64,000 nt of DNA from Luminiphilus sp. (GTDB lineage Bacteria; Pseudomonadota; Gammaproteobacteria; Pseudomonadales; Halieaceae), in assembly GCA_029242325.1 (NCBI GenBank), contig JAQWUD010000038.1:164791-228790 (forward strand). Reading direction: 5' to 3'. This document shows, piece after piece, positions 18,604 to 27,323 of this stretch. The position numbers and the translations under genes were made by a program. The first letter of the stretch is position 1; every line of letters starts with the position of its first letter. Under the pieces are notes generated by a model. That model worked only from the letters and a program-made list of their open reading frames with translations. It did not search any database and was not told the origin of the DNA.

Positions 18604-21357
18604 ATGGCCAACCGGCTGATTTTGGTAGACGGATCCTCTTACCTTTTCCGTGCCTATCACGCGCTGCCTGCGCTGACGAATTCAAAGGGTCTCAACACGG
18701 GTGCAGCCAAGGGCGTGATCGGGATGATCCGAAAGCTGATGGCGGATTATGCTGGGGATCAAGTGGTGGTGGTGTTCGATGCCAAGGGGCCCACTTTCCG
18801 CAACGATATATACCCTGAATACAAAGCAAATCGCCCGCCAATGCCTGATGAGCTACGCGAACAGATCGAACCTATTCACAATGCGATTCGAGCGATGGGG
18901 CTGCCGCTGGTGTGTGTTGGTGGAGTGGAGGCTGACGATGTCATTGGCACTCTATCGGTAGCGGCCGCTGCGGCCGGCAGAGAAGTCGTGATCTCGACTG
19001 GCGACAAGGATATGGCGCAACTGGTCAACGACCATGTCACGCTGATCAATACTATGAACAACGTGTCAATGGATCGCGATGGCGTAGTGGAGAAGTTCGG
19101 TGTGCCTCCCGAGTTGATGGTCGATCTGTTGGCCTTGATGGGCGATAAAGTCGATAACATCCCGGGGGTTGCCGGAGTGGGCGAGAAAACAGCCACGGCG
19201 CTGTTACAACACCTCGGTGCTATCAGCTCGATTTATGAGCAGCTCGATGCAGTAGCCGACCTGCCCATACGCGGTGCGAAAAGCCTTGCGACAAAACTCG
19301 AGAACGCACGCGGCGACGCGGAGCTTAGCTATGAGTTGGCGACAATCAAAACGGATTGTGATCTCGGCGAGGCAGCGGGGGATCTCGACTCCGTTCCCCC
19401 CGATGCGGACGTCTTGGTCGCTTTGTTTCGCGAGCTTGAGTTCAAGACATGGCTGGACGCCCTGCTGCAGGATGGCACGACAGGGGTAACAGACTCGGGC
19501 AAAGAAGCCTCTGGCGAAGAGGCTGTGGACCCTGAGCTTGCCAGCGTAGCCATTGAGGTAACCACGGTACTTGATCAGGGCGCTTTTGACGCCTGGCTGG
19601 ATAAGCTCAAGGCAACCGAACTCTTTGCATTTGATACTGAGACCACCAGCCTCGATTACATGAGGGCAGAAGTCGTTGGCGTATCCTTTGCTGTCGGCGC
19701 GGGTGCCGCCGCCTATGTGCCGCTGGCGCACGATTACCCGGGCGCCCCCGACCAGCTCAACCGGGACGATGTGCTGGAGGCTCTGCGCCCACTGCTCGAG
19801 GATGAGCGCATCGGTAAAGTTGGGCAGCACCTCAAATACGATGCAAATGTGCTTGCTAACCATGGCATTACTTTGCGCGGGATTCGCGACGACACCATGC
19901 TGGAGTCCTACATACTGGATGCTACGGGTAGCCGCCACGATCTCGATACTCTGGCCCTGAAACATCTCGGACAGCGCACGATTCATTTCGAGGATATCGC
20001 GGGCAAAGGCGTTAAACAGCTCACCTTCAATCAAGTGGTGATTGAGCAGGCGGCGCCATACGCTGCGGAAGACGCCGAGGTCACGTGGCGACTGCACCAG
20101 CTGCTTTCTCAGCGGCTGGAGCGGGAGACCACATTGTCCAAACTCTATCGGGAGCTCGAAATCCCGCTGGTGCCGGTGCTGTCTCGTATAGAGCGCAATG
20201 GCGCCCTGGTGTGTCGGGATACGTTGGCGACACACAGCCAGGAGTTGGGGGAGCGTATTTTGGCGCTGGAGGCGAAGGCGCATGAGTTGGCAGGCGGGCC
20301 CTTCAATCTCGGCTCGCCCAAGCAGCTGGGTGAGATTCTCTTTAATCAACTCGAGCTGCCAGTGCTCCGCAAAACCCCCAAGGGAGCGCCCTCGACAGCT
20401 GAAGAGGTCCTCGCCGAGCTGGCGCTGGATTACCCGCTGCCGGCAGTGCTGATGGAGTATCGTAGCTTCAGTAAATTGAAGTCCACTTACACCGACAAGC
20501 TGCCTGAGATGATCGATCCTCGAACAGGGCGCGTGCACACTTCTTACCATCAGGCCGTTACGGCGACCGGCCGCTTGTCTTCTTCCGATCCGAACCTGCA
20601 GAACATTCCCGTCCGGACTGCGGAGGGTAGGCGTATTCGTCAGGCTTTCATTGCCGCGCCAGGGTGCAAGATAGTGGCTGCTGACTATTCGCAAATTGAG
20701 CTGCGCATCATGGCGCAGCTGTCGCAGGATGGCGGCTTGCTGAGTGCCTTTGCCGATGATCTAGATGTTCATAGTGCGACAGCAGCAGAAGTATTCGGTG
20801 TCGATATTGACGCAGTGTCAGGGGATCAGCGTCGAAAGGCCAAAGCGATTAATTTTGGGTTGATCTACGGCATGTCGGCATTTGGTCTTGGCAAGCAGTT
20901 AGGCATTGGCAGAAACGAGGCGCAGGAGTATATCGATCTCTACTTTTCTCGTTACCCTGGCGTCGCGGAGTATATGGCGCGGACCCGGGAGCTTGCTCAC
21001 CGAGTAGGGTACGTGGAAACGTTGAAAGGCCGCCGCCTTTACCTGCCGGAAATCAACGCCCGCAATCGGCAGCGGCAACAGGCCGCAGAGCGCACGGCGA
21101 TCAATGCTCCCATGCAGGGTACGGCCGCCGACATCATCAAAATGGCCATGATCGCGGTTGACGACTGGCTGACCCGATCCGGTATCGAGGCGCGCTTGAT
21201 CATGCAGGTGCACGACGAACTGGTTTTTGAAGTTCGAGAAAGTGCGATGGACGAGCTGCGCGAGACAGTGAGTCAACTCATGTCCGGGGTGGGGGTGCTG
21301 GATGTGCCGCTACTGGTCGAGGCCGGGACGGGCGACAATTGGGACGAAGCACACTGA
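18604..21357 (+). CDS. polA: DNA polymerase I
   Basis: The 917-residue protein has all three Pol I modules: a 5' nuclease (about 1-260, with GDKVDNIPGVAGVGEKTA), a 3'-5' exonuclease (about 325-510; DTETTSLDYM carries the metal Asp/Glu, so proofreading looks intact) and a family A polymerase (about 520-917) with DYSQIELRIMAQLS, RRKAKAINFGLIYG and QVHDELVFE. The track start is seven codons early; ATG at 18604 gives MANRLILVDGSSYLFRA. It is nearly fused to the SCO gene and converges on engB with a three-base gap, leaving no room for a Spot 42-type RNA. Confidence 0.97.
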   Translation: MANRLILVDGSSYLFRAYHALPALTNSKGLNTGAAKGVIGMIRKLMADYAGDQVVVVFDAKGPTFRNDIYPEYKANRPPMPDELREQIEPIHNAIRAMGLPLVCVGGVEADDVIGTLSVAAAAAGREVVISTGDKDMAQLVNDHVTLINTMNNVSMDRDGVVEKFGVPPELMVDLLALMGDKVDNIPGVAGVGEKTATALLQHLGAISSIYEQLDAVADLPIRGAKSLATKLENARGDAELSYELATIKTDCDLGEAAGDLDSVPPDADVLVALFRELEFKTWLDALLQDGTTGVTDSGKEASGEEAVDPELASVAIEVTTVLDQGAFDAWLDKLKATELFAFDTETTSLDYMRAEVVGVSFAVGAGAAAYVPLAHDYPGAPDQLNRDDVLEALRPLLEDERIGKVGQHLKYDANVLANHGITLRGIRDDTMLESYILDATGSRHDLDTLALKHLGQRTIHFEDIAGKGVKQLTFNQVVIEQAAPYAAEDAEVTWRLHQLLSQRLERETTLSKLYRELEIPLVPVLSRIERNGALVCRDTLATHSQELGERILALEAKAHELAGGPFNLGSPKQLGEILFNQLELPVLRKTPKGAPSTAEEVLAELALDYPLPAVLMEYRSFSKLKSTYTDKLPEMIDPRTGRVHTSYHQAVTATGRLSSSDPNLQNIPVRTAEGRRIRQAFIAAPGCKIVAADYSQIELRIMAQLSQDGGLLSAFADDLDVHSATAAEVFGVDIDAVSGDQRRKAKAINFGLIYGMSAFGLGKQLGIGRNEAQEYIDLYFSRYPGVAEYMARTRELAHRVGYVETLKGRRLYLPEINARNRQRQQAAERTAINAPMQGTAADIIKMAMIAVDDWLTRSGIEARLIMQVHDELVFEVRESAMDELRETVSQLMSGVGVLDVPLLVEAGTGDNWDEAH

Positions 21358-21360
21358 GCC

Positions 21361-22026
21361 TCACGGCGTCTCTGGGTTGGCATCCGAGGATTCGTCCAGC
21401 ACCGACTCGTCGGTCAGCCACTGAGAGAGATGTTTGCTGAGCTCTTCCACACCTTGCCGTTTCAGCGAGGAGAACAGTTGCACACTCACCAGTTCAGCAT
21501 GTGCTGCCAGTTCTCCCCGCACGCGCAGTAATGTGCTCTGTGCAGGCCCGCGCTTCAGTTTGTCTGCCTTTGTCAGCAAAATATGAACCGGCATGCTGGC
21601 ACTGATTGCCCATCCCAGCATCTGTTTGTCCGGGTCCGTTAAGGGGTGACGAATGTCCATCAGCATAACCAGCCCGCGCAGACTTTCCCGGTACTGTAGA
21701 TAACGCTCCAACTGCTGGTTCCATTTTTTCTTCACTGCCAGCGGCACTTTGGCGAAGCCATACCCGGGGAGGTCGACTAGGCGCTGACAGTCGCTGAGGG
21801 TAAAAAAATTGATGAGCTGCGTCCGCCCCGGCGTGCGAGAGGTACGGGCAAGCTTTCCCTGATTCGTTAAAGTATTAATTGCACTCGATTTTCCTGAATT
21901 AGACCGCCCCGCAAAAGCGACCTCCCAGCCCTGATCCGGGGGCGCATTTTCGACGGCGCTTGCGCTCTGCAAAAAACAGGCGCTGCGGAAATTTACTGAC
22001 GGTGGTGAAGCGCTGAAGTCGGTCAT
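21361..22026 (-). CDS. engB: Ribosome-biogenesis GTPase EngB (YihA/YsxC)
   Basis: EngB is an essential Era-like GTPase for 50S subunit maturation. The P-loop is [12 protein letters not shown] (G1), followed by SRTPGRTQ (G2), DLPGYGFA (G3) and [11 protein letters not shown] (G4). The track ORF begins 38 codons too early; ATG at 22026 ([14 protein letters not shown]) gives 221 residues, near E. coli YihA (210). polA-engB-cytochrome c4-dsbA is a familiar pseudomonad-type neighbourhood. Confidence 0.93.
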   Translation of the reverse strand: MTDFSASPPSVNFRSACFLQSASAVENAPPDQGWEVAFAGRSNSGKSSAINTLTNQGKLARTSRTPGRTQLINFFTLSDCQRLVDLPGYGFAKVPLAVKKKWNQQLERYLQYRESLRGLVMLMDIRHPLTDPDKQMLGWAISASMPVHILLTKADKLKRGPAQSTLLRVRGELAAHAELVSVQLFSSLKRQGVEELSKHLSQWLTDESVLDESSDANPETP

Positions 22027-22034
22027 TTTGCAAT

Positions 22035-22062
22035 TTGTGCCACGACGCGGAACGTCTATAAT
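22035..22062 (+). promoter_or_regulatory. Candidate sigma-70 promoter upstream of cytochrome c5
   Basis: TTGTGC, a 16-base spacer and a perfect TATAAT read rightward just outside the engB start codon. The hexamer pair would give the cytochrome c5 gene (22291) a leader of about 220 bases that includes the FNR/ANR-like site at 22199. The -35 matches only the TTG of the consensus. Confidence 0.4.
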
Positions 22063-22198
22063 GCCACGCTCTTCTGGCTGTAAGGCGCGAAAATCAACGA
22101 GTATTTTTTGCTGAACGCCGAAGACTGCACGAAAGCGCATGTGGCGTACCGCTTACGAAAAATGATGGTTGGCAGCGAGCTGAGCCGTGGGGCTCTCC

Positions 22199-22212
22199 TT
22201 GACGTAAATCAA
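22199..22212. promoter_or_regulatory. Near-consensus FNR/ANR box upstream of cytochrome c5
   Basis: TTGAC-GTAA-ATCAA matches 9 of the 10 fixed positions of TTGAT-N4-ATCAA and is centred about 85 bases before the cytochrome c5 ATG. Oxygen-responsive Crp/Fnr regulators often control c-type cytochromes in this class. By my estimate one or two such matches are expected by chance in 64 kb, so location next to a respiratory gene is the main support. Confidence 0.4.
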
Positions 22213-22290
22213 CAGCAGGACGCCGTGCAGTGCGTCGCGAGTTCTGGCCCGGGGCCAGGGTACAAAACCGAGACATCAGAGGGTCTGATC

Positions 22291-22611
22291 ATGAGTACAA
22301 CCGCATTCATCCGTTTAACCGCTATCCGATTCGCCGCCATCGCGGCACTGACCACTGGCCCAGTGGTGCTTGCGGGTGATCCGCCCCCTCAGTACGCTGC
22401 CTCCTGTGGTGCCTGCCACGCTGTAGGTGTGGCGGGTGCGCCGGCAACCGGTGATGCCGAGGCGTGGGCACCAAGAATGGAGAAGGGCATGGATGCCTTG
22501 GTGGCATCAGTGCGGAATGGTTTAAATGCCATGCCCCCCGGTGGCCTGTGTAATAGCTGCAGCGACGATGACTACGCGGCACTAATCACTTATATGGCCA
22601 CCGCGCAGTAA
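22291..22611 (+). CDS. Cytochrome c5
   Basis: A periplasmic monohaem cytochrome c of 106 residues: an N-terminal signal peptide (about 1-30, cleaved near VVLAG), the haem site CGACH near residue 43 and a C-terminal segment MPPGGLCNSCSDDDY, whose axial Met and Cys pair are the hallmark of cytochrome c5. The track ORF starts 61 codons early; ATG at 22291 precedes a good signal peptide. Cytochrome c5 is a soluble electron carrier to terminal oxidases. It precedes cytochrome c4 and dsbA in the same direction. Confidence 0.9.
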   Translation: MSTTAFIRLTAIRFAAIAALTTGPVVLAGDPPPQYAASCGACHAVGVAGAPATGDAEAWAPRMEKGMDALVASVRNGLNAMPPGGLCNSCSDDDYAALITYMATAQ

Positions 22612-22624
22612 AAAGCGGCAATAG

Positions 22625-22657
22625 ATCGATGACCGAGCTGTCTGCTCGGTCGTCGAT
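22625..22657 (+). other. Stable stem-loop between cytochrome c5 and c4 genes
   Basis: ATCGATGACCGAG pairs with CTCGGTCGTCGAT (13 base pairs, one of them G-U) around a seven-base loop CTGTCTG. There is no following T-run, so it is not a standard intrinsic terminator. Its position between two cytochrome genes suggests an RNA-processing or transcript-stability element; that is inference. Confidence 0.5.
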
Positions 22658-22684
22658 GGCCCCCGGCAACACCATCTCACAGGT

Positions 22685-23335
22685 ATGACTATGATCCAGT
22701 TCCTTATCAAAAAAGCGCTAGGCCTTACTGCACTGGGTGTGATCATCATCGCATCCACCACGCTGGTCTTTGCATCGGGCGGCAACGCTGAGGCGGGCCA
22801 GGTCAAGGCCGCGACCTGTGTCGCCTGCCACGGCATAGACGGAAATAGCGCAGTCCCGACTTTCCCCAAGCTTGCGGGTCTTGGCCACAAGTACCTGTTA
22901 AAGCAGATGAAGGATATTCGCGACAGTCGTCGACCCGTGGCGCTTATGGCCGGTCAGGTCGACAATATGTCCGACGAAGACCTCGCTGATATCGCTGCTT
23001 TCTATAACACACAGTCCCGTACCGGTAGCACTGCTGACGCGGACAAGGTTTCGGTAGGCCGTAAAATCTACCTCGCCGGGATTGCCGACAGGCAAGTGCC
23101 GGCGTGTTCGGGTTGCCACAGCCCGACGGGAAATGGCAATGGACCGGCGGGCTATCCTGCGCTGGGCGGTCAGCATGCCGAATATATTGCGTCGCAGCTT
23201 AAGATGTTCCGCAAAGGCTACGAAGACCCAGCGGGTAGAACCAACGGCGGCGATGCCAAAATTATGCGTACCACAGCGTTCCGCATGAGTGATATGGAGA
23301 TTGACGCGGTTGCCAGTTATATTGCTGGATTGTAG
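22685..23335 (+). CDS. Dihaem cytochrome c4
   Basis: A periplasmic cytochrome of 216 residues with a signal peptide (about 1-30) and two homologous cytochrome c domains, each with a CxxCH motif: CVACHGIDGNSAVPTFPKLAG and CSGCHSPTGNGNGPAGYPALGG, the recognisable c4 pattern. Cytochrome c4 donates electrons to terminal oxidases such as cbb3 or aa3. Starts at 22685 or 22691 (MTMIQF or MIQF) are equivalent for function. It lies 73 bases after cytochrome c5, with the stem-loop between them, and 69 bases before dsbA. Confidence 0.93.
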   Translation: MTMIQFLIKKALGLTALGVIIIASTTLVFASGGNAEAGQVKAATCVACHGIDGNSAVPTFPKLAGLGHKYLLKQMKDIRDSRRPVALMAGQVDNMSDEDLADIAAFYNTQSRTGSTADADKVSVGRKIYLAGIADRQVPACSGCHSPTGNGNGPAGYPALGGQHAEYIASQLKMFRKGYEDPAGRTNGGDAKIMRTTAFRMSDMEIDAVASYIAGL

Positions 23336-23404
23336 CTGCACGGTTAGGCGCGATAGCCAAACCGGATTCGATTTTTTTGAAAGGGTATTCCAAGGAGGGA
23401 AATC

Positions 23405-24052
23405 ATGACGTTTAGGTTCTATTCTCGCGCAGCAGCGCTGTGCTTTTTCTGCCTAGCCATCTTCGCCGGTTCCTTGGTGGTGGCTGAAGAGCAGTGGATA
23501 GAGGGACAGCATTATCAGGTTCTCAACCCTCCGGTAGCGGTGGGGCGTGGCAAGGACGTGGTTGTCACCGAGTTTTTTTGGTACGGCTGTGGGCATTGCT
23601 ATACTTTTGAGCCGATGCTCACCGCGTGGGGAAAACAGTTGCCGGAGGGTGCGGTGATGCAACCTTCACCAGCAGTTTGGAACGACCCGATGCGGGTGCA
23701 CGCGACGGCTTTCTACATCGCTGAGGTGCTGGATGCCAAGGAGGTTATGCATCCCGTGATCTTTGATGCCATGCATGTTCAGAGAAAGCGCTTGGTGTCT
23801 CGCCTTGAGTTGCGCGATCTTTTCGAAGATAACGGCGTTGATCCGGAGCAGTTTGACAAGGCGTTCGATTCTTTTGGCGTTGATTCGCAGGTGCGTCAGG
23901 CGGAAGCGAGAGCCCGTTCGGCGAGAATCTCGGGTACGCCCTCTATTATGGTGGCGGGCAAGTACCTGATTGAGACGCGAGCGGCCGGCAGCCAGACCAA
24001 TATGCTTGAGATTGCCCGGCACCTTGTTGAGAAGGAACTCGCTGCGCTCTAA
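23405..24052 (+). CDS. dsbA: Thiol:disulfide interchange protein DsbA
   Basis: DsbA introduces disulfides into exported proteins. The 215-residue precursor has a signal peptide (about 1-27, cleaved near VVAEE), the catalytic WYGCGHCYTFEP with Cys62 and Cys65, and the cis-Pro loop ISGTPSIMV. A very strong Shine-Dalgarno (AAGGAGGG) precedes ATG at 23405. Association with c-type cytochrome genes suits its role in the oxidised periplasm. Its stop directly abuts the convergent Lrp-type gene with no intervening base. Confidence 0.94.
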   Translation: MTFRFYSRAAALCFFCLAIFAGSLVVAEEQWIEGQHYQVLNPPVAVGRGKDVVVTEFFWYGCGHCYTFEPMLTAWGKQLPEGAVMQPSPAVWNDPMRVHATAFYIAEVLDAKEVMHPVIFDAMHVQRKRLVSRLELRDLFEDNGVDPEQFDKAFDSFGVDSQVRQAEARARSARISGTPSIMVAGKYLIETRAAGSQTNMLEIARHLVEKELAAL

Positions 24053-24538
24053 TCAGTCATCGGGTACTGAAATAGCTGTGCGTGTGACGACCCGCCGCAG
24101 CTCGAAGCTGGAATGTACCCCCGTTACCCCGTCAATGCGGGTGAGCTTGCCCAGCAGAAACTGTTCATAGTGCGCCATGTCGCGCACGACCGCTTTCAGT
24201 AAGTAATCCGCACTCTGGCCCGTGACGACACAGCAGTCGACCACCTCGGGTAGTGAAGACACCGCCTCCTCAAAGGTTTCAAATCGATCGGGCGTGTGTC
24301 GATCCATGGTCACGCTCACATGCGCAGTGAGATTGAGGCCTAGCTTTTTGGGGTCCACCATTGCGACCTGATGAGTGATTATTCCCTCAGACATCAGCCG
24401 TTTTACCCGTCGCGCACACGGTGTGGGGGACAGGCCGACCTGCTCTGCCAGTTCAAGGTTGCTGACCCCGGCATTGGCCTGCAAAACCTGTAGAATCCGG
24501 CGATCCAGGCGATCGAGCAGGAGAGGCTGAATATTCAT
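24053..24538 (-). CDS. Lrp/AsnC-family transcriptional regulator
   Basis: A 161-residue DNA-binding protein: an N-terminal winged HTH (LDRRILQVLQANAGVSNLELAEQVGLSPTPC, about 11-60) and a C-terminal RAM ligand-binding domain (about 75-150). Length and sequence resemble Lrp (164 residues in E. coli). It is divergent from leuA across a 151-base AT-rich gap, which suggests control of leucine synthesis and of itself. Which effector it binds cannot be read from the sequence. Confidence 0.9.
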   Translation of the reverse strand: MNIQPLLLDRLDRRILQVLQANAGVSNLELAEQVGLSPTPCARRVKRLMSEGIITHQVAMVDPKKLGLNLTAHVSVTMDRHTPDRFETFEEAVSSLPEVVDCCVVTGQSADYLLKAVVRDMAHYEQFLLGKLTRIDGVTGVHSSFELRRVVTRTAISVPDD

Positions 24539-24689
24539 TTACGTGCCTTAAATTGCTTTATTAAAACAATAATCAAGTAAAAATTAGCATAAATCACCAA
24601 AAATTGCGCCAAACGAAAGATGTTTAGTGATTATTTCTGGTGCCGGCTGGTTACACTAAGCGCCCTTTAATGACAATCAGGAAATAGCC
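24539..24689. promoter_or_regulatory. AT-rich divergent regulatory region between lrp-like gene and leuA
   Basis: This gap contains runs such as TTTATTAAAACAATAATC, far richer in A+T than the flanking genes, as expected for Lrp binding and for promoters in both directions. A TACACT at 24652-24657 is a possible leuA -10; no clear -35 was found. Confidence 0.45.
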
Positions 24690-26366
24690 GTGGATGCCAC
24701 TCGCTTTGATCATCGCAAATATCGAGCGTTTCAGCCGATTGCGAAACCGGATCGGCGCTGGCCTGATCGCGAGATTACCCGGGCGCCCCAGTGGTGTTCT
24801 GTGGATTTGCGCGACGGCAATCAGGCGCTCGTTGAGCCGATGAATGCAGAGCAAAAATTGAGGTTGTGGGAGCTGCTGCTGTCGATCGGCTTTACACAGA
24901 TCGAAGTGGGTTTCCCGTCTGCCTCCAGCCATGACTTCGCTTTTCTGAGAAAGTTGATTGAAGAAAATCGTATTCCAGGGGGTGTGACAGTCCAGGTGCT
25001 GACTCAGGCGAGGCCGGACTTGATTGAGAAAACCTTCGCTGCACTGCAAGGCGTAAAGCGCGCCGTGGTGCATTTTTATAACAGTACGTCGACCGTTCAG
25101 CGAGAGTATGTTTTCGGCCTTGATCGTGACGGCATTCGTGAGATCGCGGTCAACGGCGCGCACATGGTGAAGGAGGCAGCAGACGCGCGCCCTGAAACTG
25201 AGTGGGTTTTCGAGTACAGCCCCGAGAGCTTTACGGGGACTGAGATCGACTTCGCCGTGTCGGTGTGTGATGCGGTCAACGCAGTACTGGAGCCAACGCC
25301 TGAGCGCCCGGCCATCATCAATCTACCTGCTACCGTCGAGATGAGTACGCCCAATATTTATGCCGACCAGATCGAGTGGTTTTGTGACCAGATTCAAAAC
25401 CGCAAAGCGCTGATCATTTCGCTACACACCCACAACGACCGCGGATGTGCAGTTGCCGCGGCTGAGCTGGGCGTGATGGCCGGAGCCGATCGTGTCGAGG
25501 GCACCTTGCTGGGTAACGGTGAGCGGACCGGTAATATGGACATCATGACCATGGCGATGAACCTTTACAGCCAGGGCGTTGACCCGATGCTCGATTTCAC
25601 TCACATGGACGAAATCTGCATGGTTGCGCGTGAGTGCACTCAATTGCCGGTTCATCCTCGTCACCCTTACGCCGGTGAGCTGGTATTCACTGCTTTTTCC
25701 GGCAGCCATCAAGATGCCATTCATAAATGTCTGTCAAAGCGGGACACCAATGACGCATGGGACGTCGCGTACTTACCCATAGATCCGGCGGACATTGGGC
25801 GCACGTATCAGGAAGTCATTCGCATTAATAGCCAGTCGGGCAAAGGCGGTGTCGCACACGTTTTGCGTCGCGATTATGGTTTGGAGTTGCCGCGCTGGCT
25901 GCAGGTAGATTTCAGTACCGCAGTGCAGGGACTGGCTGAGGACAGCGAAGCCGAGGTATCCTCCGAGGATATTTTTGCGTTGTTCAATCAGACTTATCTG
26001 AGTACGGCGGATCGCTGGCAGCTGGGCAACTATCAGTTGTCGCGCCATGACGGCTCAGATGGTTTGGAGGTCACGCTCCATGGACCTGAGGGTGAAATGG
26101 CGTTGAACGGTCAGGGCAACGGTGTCGTCGATGCTTTTGTTCAGGCGATGGAGGTGGTCACCGGCCGGCATATCGTCGTGGTGGAGTATTCTGAACATAC
26201 GCTAGGTCAGAGCGCAGACGCGGAGGCAGTGTGCTACGTACAACTGAACATCGATGGCGAGCGGCCCTGTGGTGTCGGCCGCAGTCACGATATTGTTCAG
26301 GCATCACTCACGGCTATTCTCTCGGCACTCGACGGCAGGGGATTGGGGTTCGCCGACGCAGCTTGA
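24690..26366 (+). CDS. leuA: 2-isopropylmalate synthase
   Basis: LeuA condenses acetyl-CoA and 2-oxoisovalerate in the first committed step of leucine synthesis. The long form (558 residues) has the catalytic TIM barrel with CSVDLRDGNQALVEPM (metal Asp, catalytic Arg), HTHNDRGCAVAAAELG (metal HxH) and GNGERTGN, then a C-terminal LeuA dimer domain (about 430-555) that mediates leucine feedback inhibition. The start is GTG at 24690 with CAGGA eight bases upstream. Divergent from the Lrp-type regulator. Confidence 0.95.
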   Translation: MDATRFDHRKYRAFQPIAKPDRRWPDREITRAPQWCSVDLRDGNQALVEPMNAEQKLRLWELLLSIGFTQIEVGFPSASSHDFAFLRKLIEENRIPGGVTVQVLTQARPDLIEKTFAALQGVKRAVVHFYNSTSTVQREYVFGLDRDGIREIAVNGAHMVKEAADARPETEWVFEYSPESFTGTEIDFAVSVCDAVNAVLEPTPERPAIINLPATVEMSTPNIYADQIEWFCDQIQNRKALIISLHTHNDRGCAVAAAELGVMAGADRVEGTLLGNGERTGNMDIMTMAMNLYSQGVDPMLDFTHMDEICMVARECTQLPVHPRHPYAGELVFTAFSGSHQDAIHKCLSKRDTNDAWDVAYLPIDPADIGRTYQEVIRINSQSGKGGVAHVLRRDYGLELPRWLQVDFSTAVQGLAEDSEAEVSSEDIFALFNQTYLSTADRWQLGNYQLSRHDGSDGLEVTLHGPEGEMALNGQGNGVVDAFVQAMEVVTGRHIVVVEYSEHTLGQSADAEAVCYVQLNIDGERPCGVGRSHDIVQASLTAILSALDGRGLGFADAA

Positions 26367-26386
26367 GCGGCGCTTGTGCCGGACAA

Positions 26387-27322
26387 ATGATCCACAAGCC
26401 GTTACCCAATTTGTCGGGTAAACAGCACTCCTGGCGCCAGCGGCAGGGGCACACCCGCTTTTATCTCGGAGACACAGCCGGTGCACGGATCAGTAAAGCA
26501 TTGGTTGGCTGCTTGATGGTTCTGACGCTGAGCGGCTGTTCGGCGACTCAATTCATTTATAACCGCGTTGATATTCTCGTTCGCTGGTACCTTGATGACT
26601 ACGTCACTTTGGATCGCGAGCAACAAGCGCGCTTTGATCAGCGATTGGGCGCGCTGCTGGAATGGCACCGGCGCGAGGAACTGCCCGAGTATGTCATCCT
26701 GCTCGATGACGCGTTGATCATCCTCGATGAGGGTGTGCCGTTAGATGGCACCCGGGCAATGGCTGACCGTATTGAAGCCGCTGCCATCCGGTTTCAGGAC
26801 CCGTTTCTGGAGTTGCTGTTGAGTACGGGTGAGGATCTTCGACCAGAACAGCGACAAGATTTTATTGAGGCGCTTCTCGCCAAACAGGATGAGTTCGAGC
26901 GAGACCGCCTCAAACGCAGTGATCAGGAATATCGGACGGATGTTGAGGCGCGCTTCGACAAGCAGTTAAAGCGATATCTGGGGCTCCTCACTGATCTCCA
27001 AACCGATCGTATTCGGGATGGCGTGGCGAATATGACCCGTCTCGATCATTTCTGGTTAGAGGATCGGCGTGTCTGGATCACGGACTTATCGGGCATTTTG
27101 CTCGCTGCAGACCCTAATTGGCCGGATCAGGTGCGCGCGCTGATTGCCCGGCGCGAGGACGCGTTGCTACCGCCTTATCGCGAGGGCATCGATCATAACG
27201 GTGAAATTATTCTGCAGCTGTCGCGGGATGTTTTAATTGCCCGCACTGACAAGCAGGACCAAAAATTACGGGGCCGGTTACAGGCCCTTCGGGAGGATCT
27301 CGCTGCGCTTTCGGGGCAATAG
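26387..27322 (+). CDS. DUF6279-type lipoprotein
   Basis: A mostly helical protein whose RISKALVGCLMVLTLSGC segment forms a lipoprotein signal with the lipobox LSGC, followed by NRVDILVRWYLDDYVTLD, a signature I associate with DUF6279 lipoproteins. The remainder is charged and helical. The track ORF starts inside leuA; ATG at 26387 is the first reasonable start but leaves about 35 residues before the hydrophobic core, which is unusually long. No better ATG, GTG or TTG is in frame nearer the signal except a TTG within it. Function unknown; likely an outer-membrane lipoprotein. Confidence 0.75.
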   Translation: MIHKPLPNLSGKQHSWRQRQGHTRFYLGDTAGARISKALVGCLMVLTLSGCSATQFIYNRVDILVRWYLDDYVTLDREQQARFDQRLGALLEWHRREELPEYVILLDDALIILDEGVPLDGTRAMADRIEAAAIRFQDPFLELLLSTGEDLRPEQRQDFIEALLAKQDEFERDRLKRSDQEYRTDVEARFDKQLKRYLGLLTDLQTDRIRDGVANMTRLDHFWLEDRRVWITDLSGILLAADPNWPDQVRALIARREDALLPPYREGIDHNGEIILQLSRDVLIARTDKQDQKLRGRLQALREDLAALSGQ

Positions 27323-27323
27323 G

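Noticed and set aside
19204-20694. 496-codon ORF on the minus strand inside polA
   Set aside because: It lies wholly opposite polA, in which all motifs are intact; the protein has no recognisable domain and looks like a codon-bias shadow of a GC-rich gene.
21355-21363. Spot 42-type small RNA next to polA
   Set aside because: polA and engB converge with a three-base gap, so there is no room for the RNA found at the E. coli locus.
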